Positions 1-8,658 of a DNA stretch of 49,903 nt are shown piece by piece. The stretch lies in contig CACEEO010000003.1 in assembly GCA_902558585.1 (NCBI GenBank), positions 1 through 49,903 on the forward strand, written 5' to 3'. The position numbers were made by a program, and so were the translations under genes. Each line of letters begins with the position of its first letter. The stretch's first letter is position 1. The notes under the pieces are model-generated. The model had not been told where the DNA came from and searched no databases. It saw only the letters and a list, made by a program, of their open reading frames with translations. This stretch comes from an uncultured Pelagibacteraceae bacterium (GTDB taxonomy: Bacteria > Pseudomonadota > Alphaproteobacteria > Pelagibacterales > Pelagibacteraceae).

Positions 1-1
1 A

Positions 2-931
2 AATCAACTTTTAGATGATTTTTCAAGTATGCTTCAAAAAAGAGGTATTAAAGTTGATCGACCAACACCAATAGATTTTAATCAAAAAACATCCACACCA
101 GATTGGGAAGCTGAAACAATGTTTGGCTGCATGCCTCCGAGAGATGTTTTGTTAACAGTAGGAAACGAAATTTTAGAAGCTACAATGAGTTATCGATGTC
201 GTTGGTTTGAATATTTATGTTACAGACCACTTCTAAAAGATTATTATAATCAAGATCCTAACATGAGACACGAGTCTGCACCAAAGCCAAGATTAACTGA
301 TGCAGATTATAGAAACGATTATTTATCAGATAAAATAGGTGTCCAAAAAAGATTAGAGTGGACTGAAAAAAAATATTTTGTAACCACTGAAGAAGAACCA
401 TTATTTGATGCGGCGGACGTACTAAGATTTGGAAAAGACTTGGTTGTACAACATGGATTTACAACAAATTTAAAAGGAATTGATTGGCTAAAGAGACATT
501 ATAAAGATCACAGAGTACACGCAGTTAACTTCCCAGGTGATCCTTATCCAATTCACATTGATGCAACTTTTACCCCAATTAAAGAGGGTTTAATTATCAA
601 TAACCCACAAAGAAGACTTCCTAAAGAACAAAGAAAATTATTTGAAGATAATGGTTGGGAAATTGTAGACAGTGCACAACCAGCACATAACGAACCACCT
701 CCATTATGTTATTCATCAACTTGGCTATCAATGAATGTTTTAGTTTTAGATCCTAAAACTGTGTGTGTGGAAAAAAGCGAAACTTATCAAGCTGAACAAT
801 TAGACAAATTGGGAATGGAAGTTGTGCCGGTAGAACTTAGAGATGCTTATGCTTTTGGCGGAGGTTTACATTGTTGTACTGCAGATGTTTACCGAGAGGG
901 TGAACTTAAAGATTACTTTCCTAAACAATAA
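2..931 (+). CDS. Glycine amidinotransferase-like protein (5' partial)
   Basis: This is an amidinotransferase of the glycine/inosamine amidinotransferase family (transfer of the amidino group from arginine to an amine such as glycine). The first ATG is at 29, but the frame stays open to base 2, so the true start lies upstream of the window and about 309 residues are visible. Family signatures, numbered from that ATG: PPRDVLLTVGNEILEA near residue 36, HIDATF near residue 175 carrying the catalytic His, and GGGLHCCTADV near residue 276 with the likely nucleophilic Cys281 (the position matching Cys407 of human AGAT). The acceptor substrate cannot be read from sequence. Two bases separate its TAA from the threonine aldolase start, so the two are probably co-transcribed. 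Confidence 0.85.
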   Translation, partial: NQLLDDFSSMLQKRGIKVDRPTPIDFNQKTSTPDWEAETMFGCMPPRDVLLTVGNEILEATMSYRCRWFEYLCYRPLLKDYYNQDPNMRHESAPKPRLTDADYRNDYLSDKIGVQKRLEWTEKKYFVTTEEEPLFDAADVLRFGKDLVVQHGFTTNLKGIDWLKRHYKDHRVHAVNFPGDPYPIHIDATFTPIKEGLIINNPQRRLPKEQRKLFEDNGWEIVDSAQPAHNEPPPLCYSSTWLSMNVLVLDPKTVCVEKSETYQAEQLDKLGMEVVPVELRDAYAFGGGLHCCTADVYREGELKDYFPKQ

Positions 932-933
932 TT

Positions 934-1983
934 ATGGCAAAAATTAAAATTAAAAGAGAGCGAGTTAAATTCGCTTCTGATAATGTTGCTGGTGCCTGTC
1001 CCGAGGTATTAGATGCAATTTTAAAAGCCAATGAAGGAGATAGCACTCCTTATGGTAATGATCCGATATCAACTGAATTACAAGATAAGTTTTCAGAAAT
1101 TTTTGAAAAAGAGGTAATTATTTTTCCAACTGCCTCAGGTACCGCAGCTAATGCTTTAGCATTATCCACAATGACACCATCTTATGGAAATATTTATTGT
1201 CATAAGATGTCCCATATAAATACCGATGAATGTGGTGCACCTGAATTCTATACAGGAGGAGGAAAGTTAGTTACATTAAACGGGGTAATGGGAAAAATAA
1301 CTGCAGATGAGTTGGATCAATCAATAGGTGGAAAAGGAATTGTTCATCATACACAACCTTCATCAGTTAGTATTACCCAGGTGTGTGAAACAGGTGAGGT
1401 TTATCAATTAGACGAAATTAAAAAAATTGCAGAAATCACTCATAAACATAATTTAAATTTACATATGGATGGAGCCAGATTTGCTAATGCATTGGTATCT
1501 TTAGATGTAACTCCTGCTGAAATGACATGGAAATCGGGGGTTGATGTATTGTCATTTGGAGCAACTAAAAATGGATGTTTGGCAGCTGAAGCAATTATAT
1601 TTTTTAAGAAAGAATTAGTAGGTGACATTGCTTATTTAATGAAAAGAGCAGGACATTTACTATCTAAAATGCGTTTTGTCTCTGCACAATTAGATGCTTA
1701 CATTTCAAATGATGTTTGGCTGAGAAATGCAAAGCACGCTAATGCAATGGGTAAAAAATTAAGTGATGGTTTAAGCAAGCATAATGATATTGAAATTGCT
1801 TATCCAACAGAAGCAAATGAAGTATTTGCAAAATTTCCAAGAGAAAAAATAGAACATCTAAATTCTGAAGGTTATAAAATGAATGAAGAAGAATTAGATG
1901 GAAACGCGGTAAGATTAGTTGCTGCTTGGAATACTAAAGATAGTGATGTTGATGAATTGTTAAATATAATTAAAGTTAACTAG
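934..1983 (+). CDS. ltaE: Low-specificity L-threonine aldolase
   Basis: A PLP enzyme that cleaves L-threonine/allo-threonine to glycine and acetaldehyde. At 349 aa it has the usual family length. The PLP lysine is probably Lys212 in the motif SFGATKNG; upstream are the PTASGTAANALAL stretch that holds the cofactor phosphate and HMDGARFANA with the Asp that contacts the pyridine ring. The ATG follows the preceding stop by two bases, supporting an operon with the amidinotransferase. Together they may link threonine to glycine and then to a guanidino compound, but that link is inference. The last 8 bases overlap the convergent gene at 1976-2203. Confidence 0.9.
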   Translation: MAKIKIKRERVKFASDNVAGACPEVLDAILKANEGDSTPYGNDPISTELQDKFSEIFEKEVIIFPTASGTAANALALSTMTPSYGNIYCHKMSHINTDECGAPEFYTGGGKLVTLNGVMGKITADELDQSIGGKGIVHHTQPSSVSITQVCETGEVYQLDEIKKIAEITHKHNLNLHMDGARFANALVSLDVTPAEMTWKSGVDVLSFGATKNGCLAAEAIIFFKKELVGDIAYLMKRAGHLLSKMRFVSAQLDAYISNDVWLRNAKHANAMGKKLSDGLSKHNDIEIAYPTEANEVFAKFPREKIEHLNSEGYKMNEEELDGNAVRLVAAWNTKDSDVDELLNIIKVN

Positions 1984-2203
1984 GATTTTCTTTTAAAAAA
2001 TTAATATACTTTATAACTTCATCATACTGTTCATCAGGAATATCTTTGTAACTTGCATTAAATTTACTTTTTATGCAAATAGCAACATGAGCATAGGGAT
2101 TTCTTCCTTTAGGGTGATTTGGATGGTCAGGTAACTGCCCCACTAAATAATCGCCAGCTTCCTGTATCATTTTCCAGAGTTTAATTGCGTTTTCTTTATT
2201 CAA
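1976..2203 (-). CDS. Small conserved protein, unknown function
   Basis: A 75-aa soluble protein that I cannot assign. It is rich in charged and aromatic residues, with a central PDHPNHPKGRNPYAH stretch and a C-terminal helix-like SYKDIPDEQYDEVIKYI. The latter vaguely recalls the ORF6C-type tail of phage antirepressors, but this is a weak impression. The start is TTG at 2203: a decayed second copy of the same 5' end at 3372-3428 carries ATG at exactly that codon, which supports this start over the internal Met12. The stop overlaps the end of the threonine aldolase gene by 8 bases. Confidence 0.6.
   Translation of the reverse strand: MNKENAIKLWKMIQEAGDYLVGQLPDHPNHPKGRNPYAHVAICIKSKFNASYKDIPDEQYDEVIKYINFLKENPS
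2162..2203 (-). repeat. Direct repeat, copy A (5' end of the 75-aa gene)
   Basis: The first 14 codons of the gene at 1976-2203 match the 14 codons at 3387-3428 at 37 of 42 bases. Weaker similarity continues upstream of both starts (shared AATATTA and ATAGTTTG blocks). The two copies bracket the oxygenase gene at 2230-3375. Confidence 0.8.
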
Positions 2204-2229
2204 ACTATTTAAATCCTTGTAATATTAAA

Positions 2230-3375
2230 CTACCAATCATGGACTGAGCTTGATCTCCTTAGATTAATTGCATCAACTTTAAAGCGCTTTTTTAATTTAT
2301 TGAAAAGTGTGAACTCTTGGTATGTGTTAAATTTTTCAAACTTAGAAAGTTTGTTAAATACTCTCAAGACCACTTTCTTGTCATTGCATTTTCTTAAGTG
2401 ACGTTCAAGCGCAATGATATGTTCTTTTTCGACCATGTAAGACGCAAGGTCAAAGTAATTAGAGCTTGGTTGATCAGGGTAACGTCCAGCAACAAGAGCT
2501 AATGTAAAACTTAAAGCTCTTCTTGTTCCTAAATCAATTAATTTTCGATAATCATAAACATTTGAAATAAATTCTTCTATATTCAAGCTTTCAAGTGACA
2601 TCTTTTCAATACTTTCTATGTGCTTGCTAAGATTTTTGTACATATCAAGAAGATTAAACTCAATAGATTTAGGATTAATTCGCTGAATAAGATCTTTACA
2701 TTCAAGACTCGGCTCATGATAAAGTGGCTTCTTTGTAATTTTAATAACTAAAGCACAGTGATAGTTTTCACTTAAATTTAGATTCCCTACATGAAAAAGC
2801 TTTGAGCTCCAGATATAAGAGGAAGAGATACCGGGATAAATATCTAAACGTTTTATTCCAATTTTTTTCAACACACCTTCTTGTTTTAGATTAGGAAAAA
2901 TTTTTTTCGCCAACTTTTGACACACAGAGACTAAAAAAGAGTGACTTTTTGGAAAAATACTTATTGGTGGATATGTATTTTTAAAAGTATTAATTGGAGT
3001 CCAGACTGTTATTGAATTTTGACATTCTTTAATTCTATCAGTATGAATCACACCTTGTTCTGATTTGTCATTAGGCAAATGAAACAGAATGTAAGGTGGT
3101 GATACATAGTATTTTGAATATTCAAGTTTTGTTTCAAGGATATCTCCGACAAGAAGCTTAGTGAACTCCATTGCTTCAGAAGAAAATCTCAGAGACGAAC
3201 GAATGCAAGATTTTGCTACTTCCTCTTTATAAGGTTTTATATTATTAATATAATCCTGGGATTTAGTTATAGAAATAAATTCTTTTATTAGTTCTTCTTT
3301 TTTTTCTACTACTTTTGAATGTGCATGCAAAGTTTCTTTAATATGTGCTATCTCAAGCCAACCATCACGATTCAT
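2230..3375 (-). CDS. 2-oxoglutarate/Fe(II) oxygenase-like protein (divergent)
   Basis: A 381-aa soluble protein. The N-terminal half resembles the double-stranded beta-helix of phytanoyl-CoA dioxygenase-type enzymes: H111-T-D113 fits the facial HxD pair, WTPIN and FPKSHSF follow as in that family, and His195 (FHVGN) fits the distal iron ligand. The arginine normally found about 10 residues after that His, which anchors 2-oxoglutarate, is not evident, so activity is uncertain. The C-terminal 160 residues are helical and unrecognised. The ATG overlaps, as ATGA, the stop of an 18-codon remnant ORF, which could couple their translation. The gene lies between two copies of the small-gene 5' end, suggesting insertion or duplication. 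Confidence 0.55.
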   Translation of the reverse strand: MNRDGWLEIAHIKETLHAHSKVVEKKEELIKEFISITKSQDYINNIKPYKEEVAKSCIRSSLRFSSEAMEFTKLLVGDILETKLEYSKYYVSPPYILFHLPNDKSEQGVIHTDRIKECQNSITVWTPINTFKNTYPPISIFPKSHSFLVSVCQKLAKKIFPNLKQEGVLKKIGIKRLDIYPGISSSYIWSSKLFHVGNLNLSENYHCALVIKITKKPLYHEPSLECKDLIQRINPKSIEFNLLDMYKNLSKHIESIEKMSLESLNIEEFISNVYDYRKLIDLGTRRALSFTLALVAGRYPDQPSSNYFDLASYMVEKEHIIALERHLRKCNDKKVVLRVFNKLSKFEKFNTYQEFTLFNKLKKRFKVDAINLRRSSSVHDW

Positions 3376-3428
3376 ACTAAATCTCCCTGAATAATTTTCC
3401 AGAGTTTACTTGCGTTTTCTTTGTTCAT
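3372..3428 (-). pseudogene. Truncated remnant or leader copy of the 75-aa gene
   Basis: An 18-codon ORF, MNKENASKLWKIIQGDLV, aligns with MNKENAIKLWKMIQEAGDYLV of the gene at 1976-2203 with two small in-frame gaps, then ends in TGA. The TGA shares bases with the ATG of the oxygenase gene (ATGA). It is either a decayed paralogue or has become a translated leader for the downstream gene. Confidence 0.65.
3387..3428 (-). repeat. Direct repeat, copy B
   Basis: The second copy of the 42-base repeat described at 2162-2203, five mismatches away; it carries ATG where copy A has TTG. Confidence 0.8.
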
Positions 3429-3503
3429 TAACTCTCAAACTATGATTTATCTCTAATATTTCAAGTTTCATTTCTAGTATCCATTAAAATACTTTAATAA
3501 AAT

Positions 3504-5252
3504 TTATTGTCCCAAAGACTCTTTTGCTTCATCTACAGTATAATTGGTTCCATGTTGTTCATTGTATGCTGCAACTGCATCTGCGAAACTCCCATAACCC
3601 AAACCTTGAGCTGTTGCTTCTAGATCTACTGAAACACCAGCTGATGTTGCAGCCCTAATAGTATCAGCTACATCCTGAAGACTACTATTAGCAGCGGCTG
3701 CTATTTGACCAGCATCAAAGGAGGTTATCGAGCCTGACTGAAGTGCATTAATAATATCAACATTATCTTGATAGGCCGAAGCATATTCTTCAACAGACCA
3801 GTTAGCACCATGCTGGGCGTTTGCTAGATCTGTTAAATCAGAATAATTATTAATATCTAATCCATAAGTATCACCAAAAGATTTAGCAAAATCATCAAGC
3901 GTAAAAGAAAATTCGAATGACTGAGTATTTAAATTTAAATCATTTCCAATTTTTGAAAAATTATCAGAATTTGTTTTAATTAAATTGTTAAACTCTTCTA
4001 AATCTATTAGTTCCTTAAAATTTTTCATAGCTAGTTGCGCTTTAATCGATTCAATTTCATCTTGAGACAAAGTTATCTCAATTCCAGCTTCATTAACGAT
4101 TGATTTTGGAATAGGGTTTTTCCAAGCATTAGCCCAATCACTAAGTTTCCAATCTTTCATTTCGGAGGCTGAAGCAACCATAAGGTTTATGGTATTTAAT
4201 TTTACATTTAGCTCATTCTTATACACATTTAAAAATCTACTTACTGGAATATTAGAATTTTCTAAATTTAATATTTGTAGCTGGATCTCATTTGATTTAA
4301 CATCTTTATTAAGTTTCATCGACTTAGTTATTTTTCCTAATATTTCCAATTCTTCTTGTTGAAAGTCATCAAAATTAGCAGTTGATAAATCTTGTTCAAA
4401 TTTCTTTGGTATTTTATCTTTTTTTATATTTTGAAGCACAAATTCTGAAATTTTGTATCCACTTAATAACGCTTCAAGATTCTTATCTCTTAATTTTTCA
4501 ATTTCTATGATAAATGAAGTTAAAAGCTCATAATCTTTATTATCTTTATTTTTTTTCAAATCTTTGGATAGAGTTTTTAAAATTTTATTGTACTCCTTAT
4601 CAAATTTTTTTTTACTCAATCTCATATTTATTTTATCCTCAGTAAGAGATTTTAATTTAGAAATATTTTTCGAGATTTTATTATGTATTTTTATTAATTT
4701 TTTTTCTTCTTTAGAAATTTTTATAGTTGTAATTTCAGCCTGATTTAAGAGTTTGTATAATGTATAATATCTTTTAATAGCTGCTTCAGGAGTATCATTT
4801 AAAGTAATACCCAGAGCTTCTCTCATTGATTTTTTTGCTTTACTTAAGCCATAAAGTTTTCTTAAATCTTTTTTTGTTGAGGCTCCCACATTAGGATATT
4901 TTTCTTTAAATTTTTTTAATGATTTTTCACTATCCTTTAATTGTTGCATATAAAAATATTCAAAATAAGCCATTCCTAAGATGACTCTATCAGTATATTT
5001 TTCCATTAATCCTTTTTGAGTTATAAATATTTTAATAAATTTTTTGTTAGCAATAGTTTGTTTTTTATGAAAACTAGTAGCAGTTTTTGGAAACATTCCC
5101 TCTGGAGAAAAGTCAATTTTTTCAAAATTTCCAATATCATTTAGGTCATCTAAAAATATACCTAATTTAATTTCTTTTTCTGATCTTTCATTGCTATTGG
5201 CAATATTTAAATTTAAAAAAATTATAAGAATATAAATTATTATTTTTTTCAT
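3504..5252 (-). CDS. Secreted Lys-rich protein with C-terminal repeats, unknown function
   Basis: 582 aa. The N-terminus has a clear signal peptide (MKKIIIYILIIFLNLNIANS), so it is exported. Residues 30-450 are Lys/Glu-rich, mostly helical and coiled-coil-like. The last 125 residues differ: Ala/Ser/Gly-rich with at least two related units, LANAQHGANWSVEEY and YNEQHGTNYTVDEAKE, separated by helical stretches (LQDVADTIRAA, LEATAQGLGYG). Base composition changes with the protein: 3541-3660 is 43% G+C, whereas 4561-4620 is 20%. That suggests the 3' part was acquired by recombination. It is the last gene of the unit starting at 8644 and lies 7 bases after the 155-aa gene. I do not recognise a family. 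Confidence 0.7.
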   Translation of the reverse strand: MKKIIIYILIIFLNLNIANSNERSEKEIKLGIFLDDLNDIGNFEKIDFSPEGMFPKTATSFHKKQTIANKKFIKIFITQKGLMEKYTDRVILGMAYFEYFYMQQLKDSEKSLKKFKEKYPNVGASTKKDLRKLYGLSKAKKSMREALGITLNDTPEAAIKRYYTLYKLLNQAEITTIKISKEEKKLIKIHNKISKNISKLKSLTEDKINMRLSKKKFDKEYNKILKTLSKDLKKNKDNKDYELLTSFIIEIEKLRDKNLEALLSGYKISEFVLQNIKKDKIPKKFEQDLSTANFDDFQQEELEILGKITKSMKLNKDVKSNEIQLQILNLENSNIPVSRFLNVYKNELNVKLNTINLMVASASEMKDWKLSDWANAWKNPIPKSIVNEAGIEITLSQDEIESIKAQLAMKNFKELIDLEEFNNLIKTNSDNFSKIGNDLNLNTQSFEFSFTLDDFAKSFGDTYGLDINNYSDLTDLANAQHGANWSVEEYASAYQDNVDIINALQSGSITSFDAGQIAAAANSSLQDVADTIRAATSAGVSVDLEATAQGLGYGSFADAVAAYNEQHGTNYTVDEAKESLGQ

Positions 5253-5259
5253 TATAAAT

Positions 5260-5727
5260 TTATCTAAAAAATAAACTTTTTCTAATATCTATAATTTCTC
5301 TGATCTGTTTTTCTTTAATAGCATTCCAAGAAACAAATAAAGTACATAATTGATATAAGGCAAATATCTCATTTTTTTGATTTTGAGACAAATCACTATC
5401 TGCCTCTACATAGTTTTCAAAATAAGAAATATTATTTTTTGCACAGTTTAAATAATATTTACAAGCATCTGTTACTGTAGCGGTTGACCACCAGTTTGAG
5501 TCTTTAAAAAGATTAGATATTTCTTGATAAAAAGAACTTTTTTCAGAAATAATTAAATGCTTTTGAACATTTTCTGAAAATTGATCTAATTCAAATTGAA
5601 TTAAAGCTAATATCTTTTTTTCACTACTTCTCTTTACAAGTAGCTCAATGACATTTTTATATGACATTGATTGGATCTTGTTCCAATTATCAAAAAAATC
5701 ATTTGGTGCTTTATTTAAATCTCCCAT
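5260..5727 (-). CDS. Hypothetical 155-aa protein
   Basis: A soluble, mostly helical protein with no signal peptide and several Trp/Phe residues (DFFDNWNKI near the N-terminus, SNWWSTATVTDACKYYLNC in the middle). I do not recognise the family; the helical layout loosely recalls phasin or PhaE-type proteins, but I would not name it so. It lies two bases after the dehydrogenase gene and seven before the secreted repeat protein, so it is likely co-transcribed with both. Confidence 0.55.
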   Translation of the reverse strand: MGDLNKAPNDFFDNWNKIQSMSYKNVIELLVKRSSEKKILALIQFELDQFSENVQKHLIISEKSSFYQEISNLFKDSNWWSTATVTDACKYYLNCAKNNISYFENYVEADSDLSQNQKNEIFALYQLCTLFVSWNAIKEKQIREIIDIRKSLFFR

Positions 5728-5729
5728 GT

Positions 5730-6809
5730 TTAATTATTTAAAGGTAACCAAGAATTATATAAAGGATTATCTTTATTGATTGGAAGTTTAATATTCTTAT
5801 TTTGTCTAGAAGAATCATACACAGCGGTTACAAATTCTAGAGATTTTCTAGCATCTGATAAATTTACTTCATCACTAGGAGATCCATCTAGTTTATTTGC
5901 AATTTCTTCAAACATGCCTGCATACCATGATTTTGGTTCTTTTACTTTTGATAGCACTTCATCTATTTGTGCTTGAGTTATAGGAGCTCTTGGTAAAAAG
6001 TCCCATTTATCATCAGCTGGACTATATGGTTTATCTGGTGATGCACCAGACTCAGCTGTTAACCCCTCAAAACAAAATCGAAGTCTACTAGTATCGTTTG
6101 CAGCACCCAATGTAATTGAACTTGTAACTAGAGCTCCATTTTCCATTTCAATTGAAAGGGAAGCACAATCCTCAACCTCAATATCATTTACTCTAGTTGT
6201 TAATTTTGCAAAAACATTTGAGACAGGACCTAGGATCATACTCGCTAAATCATGAATATGAATAGAGTGACTTAAAATAGCTCCACCTTGTTCACCTTCC
6301 CAAGTTCCTCTCCAAGGTTTTGAATAGTAATCTTTTCCTCTATTCCAGTGAGTTTCTAAAGAAGCAACCAGTGGTTTTCTTGCTAAACCAGATTTGATTA
6401 ATGCTTTTAACTTTGAAAATCCAAGACCATATCGATATTGAAATACTGGGAAAACAATCTTGCCAGTTGCTTTACTGATCTTTTCTAATTCGTCTACTTC
6501 TTTAAGACTTGAAACTAATGGTTTTTCACAAATCACATGCTTTCCAGCTTCCATAGCTTTTTTACAAGCAGAAAAATGCAAATGGGGTGGGAGACAAATA
6601 TCAATGATATCAATTTCTTTAACTTTTAATATATCTTCAAAATTTAGAGAAACTTTTGTCTCATTATTTGATAGTAGTATTTTATCAATAGCTTCACGAG
6701 TTAAACCACATAATGTATGAACATTAAATCTCTCAGATACTTTTTGAAAATCTTCAAAATGTTTTGCCCCTATATTGGTCCCAATTATTGCTACTTGGTA
6801 TTTTTTCAT
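5730..6809 (-). CDS. Gfo/Idh/MocA-family oxidoreductase
   Basis: An NAD(P)-dependent dehydrogenase of the sugar/inositol type, 359 aa. The N-terminal Rossmann fold begins QVAIIGTNIGAKH; the family motif EKPLV is at residues 95-99, with the catalytic-type Lys96. GGAILSHSIHIHDLASMI in the second domain fits the substrate/catalytic His-Asp region. The substrate cannot be read. Its start overlaps the stop of the second dehydrogenase by 4 bases, showing tight translational coupling. Confidence 0.85.
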   Translation of the reverse strand: MKKYQVAIIGTNIGAKHFEDFQKVSERFNVHTLCGLTREAIDKILLSNNETKVSLNFEDILKVKEIDIIDICLPPHLHFSACKKAMEAGKHVICEKPLVSSLKEVDELEKISKATGKIVFPVFQYRYGLGFSKLKALIKSGLARKPLVASLETHWNRGKDYYSKPWRGTWEGEQGGAILSHSIHIHDLASMILGPVSNVFAKLTTRVNDIEVEDCASLSIEMENGALVTSSITLGAANDTSRLRFCFEGLTAESGASPDKPYSPADDKWDFLPRAPITQAQIDEVLSKVKEPKSWYAGMFEEIANKLDGSPSDEVNLSDARKSLEFVTAVYDSSRQNKNIKLPINKDNPLYNSWLPLNN

Positions 6810-7816
6810 TTTTTTTCAGCTTGCTCTTGAGCTTTAATAGCAAGTTCCATTGAAAGATAAGTAAGATCCTGACGACATGCAGTTTCTGTTCTGTTTAAAA
6901 CATCATTAATTAAATTACTAAAGTAGGGTTGTTTAACGTTAGAACAATCAATATGTTTCACCTCATCATTATTTGCTAAAAATAAATGATTACCTTTTTC
7001 TGATTTTGCTAAGTCTGTATATTTTCTTATTTCAATAAAACCTTTGTCTCCAAGGATTAACAATCTGCCATCTCCCCAGGTTGGAAGGGCATCTGGAGTA
7101 AACCAATCCAGGCGAATATAACCATGCCCACCATTACCAGTAAGGTTCACTTCACCAAAATCTTGAAAACCAGGCATATCTTTCTTTGTCGTATTTTCTA
7201 CTAATGCATGGTTGATTTTTGCTTGATTTGAATTTGTAAAAACTAAAAATTGATGAATTTGGTGAGAACCAATATCGGTAATAATTCCTCCATAACTTTG
7301 ACGATTATAAAACCAATCAGGTCTTTCATAGTTTCCTTGCCTATGTGGACCTGTACCAATAGTTTGTTTCACTTTTCCTATTTTGCCTTCATTTACTAAT
7401 TCTTCAGCTTTAGCAACTGCAGCAACGTGAAATCTTTCAGAAAAATTTACAGACCATATCTTTCCAGTTTCTTTAACAGTGTTTTTTAAATTATTTAATT
7501 GATCTAAGGTAGTACAGCCAGGTTTATCTACCATAACATCTTTACCTGCTTTTAAAGCATCTATTGAATGACTAGCTCTATCTACAGGGATAGAAGATAT
7601 TAAAATCATATCAATAGATGAGTCATTTAATATTTCCTCTTTATTTTCTTTTCTTTTAATATTTGGATATTTTTTATTAAATTCTTGAAGAGTTAAAGGA
7701 TCCCCATCTGTCCAAAAGTATTTACAGCTACAACCTTCTTTGATCATTTCATCTAGCATATCGAAAATATGACCATGATCTATTCCGATTACTCCAAGGT
7801 TAAGTGTTTTTTTCAT
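6806..7816 (-). CDS. Gfo/Idh/MocA-family oxidoreductase
   Basis: 336 aa, the second dehydrogenase of the same superfamily as its neighbour but only distantly similar. It has a Rossmann start GVIGIDHGH, a DKPG motif at residues 97-100 in place of EKP, and GGIITDIGSHQIHQF as the His/Asp substrate-side motif. It sits 3 bases after the dioxygenase and overlaps the next dehydrogenase by 4. Two divergent Gfo/Idh enzymes in one unit suggest consecutive oxidations or an oxidation-reduction pair on one polyol or sugar derivative; this is inference. Confidence 0.85.
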   Translation of the reverse strand: MKKTLNLGVIGIDHGHIFDMLDEMIKEGCSCKYFWTDGDPLTLQEFNKKYPNIKRKENKEEILNDSSIDMILISSIPVDRASHSIDALKAGKDVMVDKPGCTTLDQLNNLKNTVKETGKIWSVNFSERFHVAAVAKAEELVNEGKIGKVKQTIGTGPHRQGNYERPDWFYNRQSYGGIITDIGSHQIHQFLVFTNSNQAKINHALVENTTKKDMPGFQDFGEVNLTGNGGHGYIRLDWFTPDALPTWGDGRLLILGDKGFIEIRKYTDLAKSEKGNHLFLANNDEVKHIDCSNVKQPYFSNLINDVLNRTETACRQDLTYLSMELAIKAQEQAEKK

Positions 7817-7819
7817 AAA

Positions 7820-8644
7820 CTAATAAGAGCCTTTTTGTTTTGCACCTTTATAAAAAATTTCTTGCAAGTAATCATTTTCTTTTTTTCGAAGTAAAATACT
7901 TTCTTCATTCATTAAAGAATTAGTTCTATTTATAATTTCATGATGATGATATTTATCCTTTCCTCTTGCAATTTGAACACTATTTTTACCTAAGGTTTGT
8001 TTTACGTTTGTGCTAATATAACTTTGAATAACAAATCCTATTCTTCTGTCATTACTCTTATTAATGCCTGACCCATGTACTACTCTTGGATGATGTAAAG
8101 ACATTTGACCAGCTTTTAGTTCTATAGATTTAACTTCGTCTTCAGGCACATTCTCTACTGTTTGTCCTCTGGTAAGCAAATTTCCTTCATTAAATTTTTC
8201 ATTGTGATCTTTAATATTTATATGTGATTTAGGCCACATTTTCATACATCCGTTGTTTTCATTTGAGTCTGTTAATGCTACCCATGCTGTGACCCAATTA
8301 TGAGGTTCTAATCCTATGTATTTTGCATCTTGGTGATAGCTTACAAAACCTTGCTCGTTAGGGTTTTTAATAAATAAAGTAGTGCTGCAAACTAAGATGT
8401 TTTTTCCAATAATACTTTCTACTGCATCTAAAATTTTTGAATTATGAACGATCGAATCAAGTTTTGGTGAAATTAAATGAACATTATATCTTCCCGACTT
8501 ATCTATTTCATTCGGCATTTTTTTTTCAATTAATTCAATTTCCTCTCTTACTTCTAATGCTTCACTACCAGACAAAACTTCAATAGGGGATATGTACCCT
8601 TGGTCTTCATACTGTTTAAGTTGATTTGATGATAGATAAGTCAT
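7820..8644 (-). CDS. Phytanoyl-CoA dioxygenase (PhyH) family protein
   Basis: A 274-aa non-haem Fe(II)/2-oxoglutarate dioxygenase. All ligands are visible: H104-Q-D106 (SYHQDAKY), distal His190 (VVHGSGIN) and Arg200 ten residues later to bind 2-oxoglutarate. Family members hydroxylate diverse small molecules, often opening up ethers, alkyl groups or modified sugars for catabolism, so the substrate is unknown. It is the first gene of a five-gene unit; the upstream 47-base gap, shared with the divergent MOSC gene, contains a TATAAT on this strand. Confidence 0.88.
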   Translation of the reverse strand: MTYLSSNQLKQYEDQGYISPIEVLSGSEALEVREEIELIEKKMPNEIDKSGRYNVHLISPKLDSIVHNSKILDAVESIIGKNILVCSTTLFIKNPNEQGFVSYHQDAKYIGLEPHNWVTAWVALTDSNENNGCMKMWPKSHINIKDHNEKFNEGNLLTRGQTVENVPEDEVKSIELKAGQMSLHHPRVVHGSGINKSNDRRIGFVIQSYISTNVKQTLGKNSVQIARGKDKYHHHEIINRTNSLMNEESILLRKKENDYLQEIFYKGAKQKGSY

Positions 8645-8658
8645 ATTATTTTGAAAAG

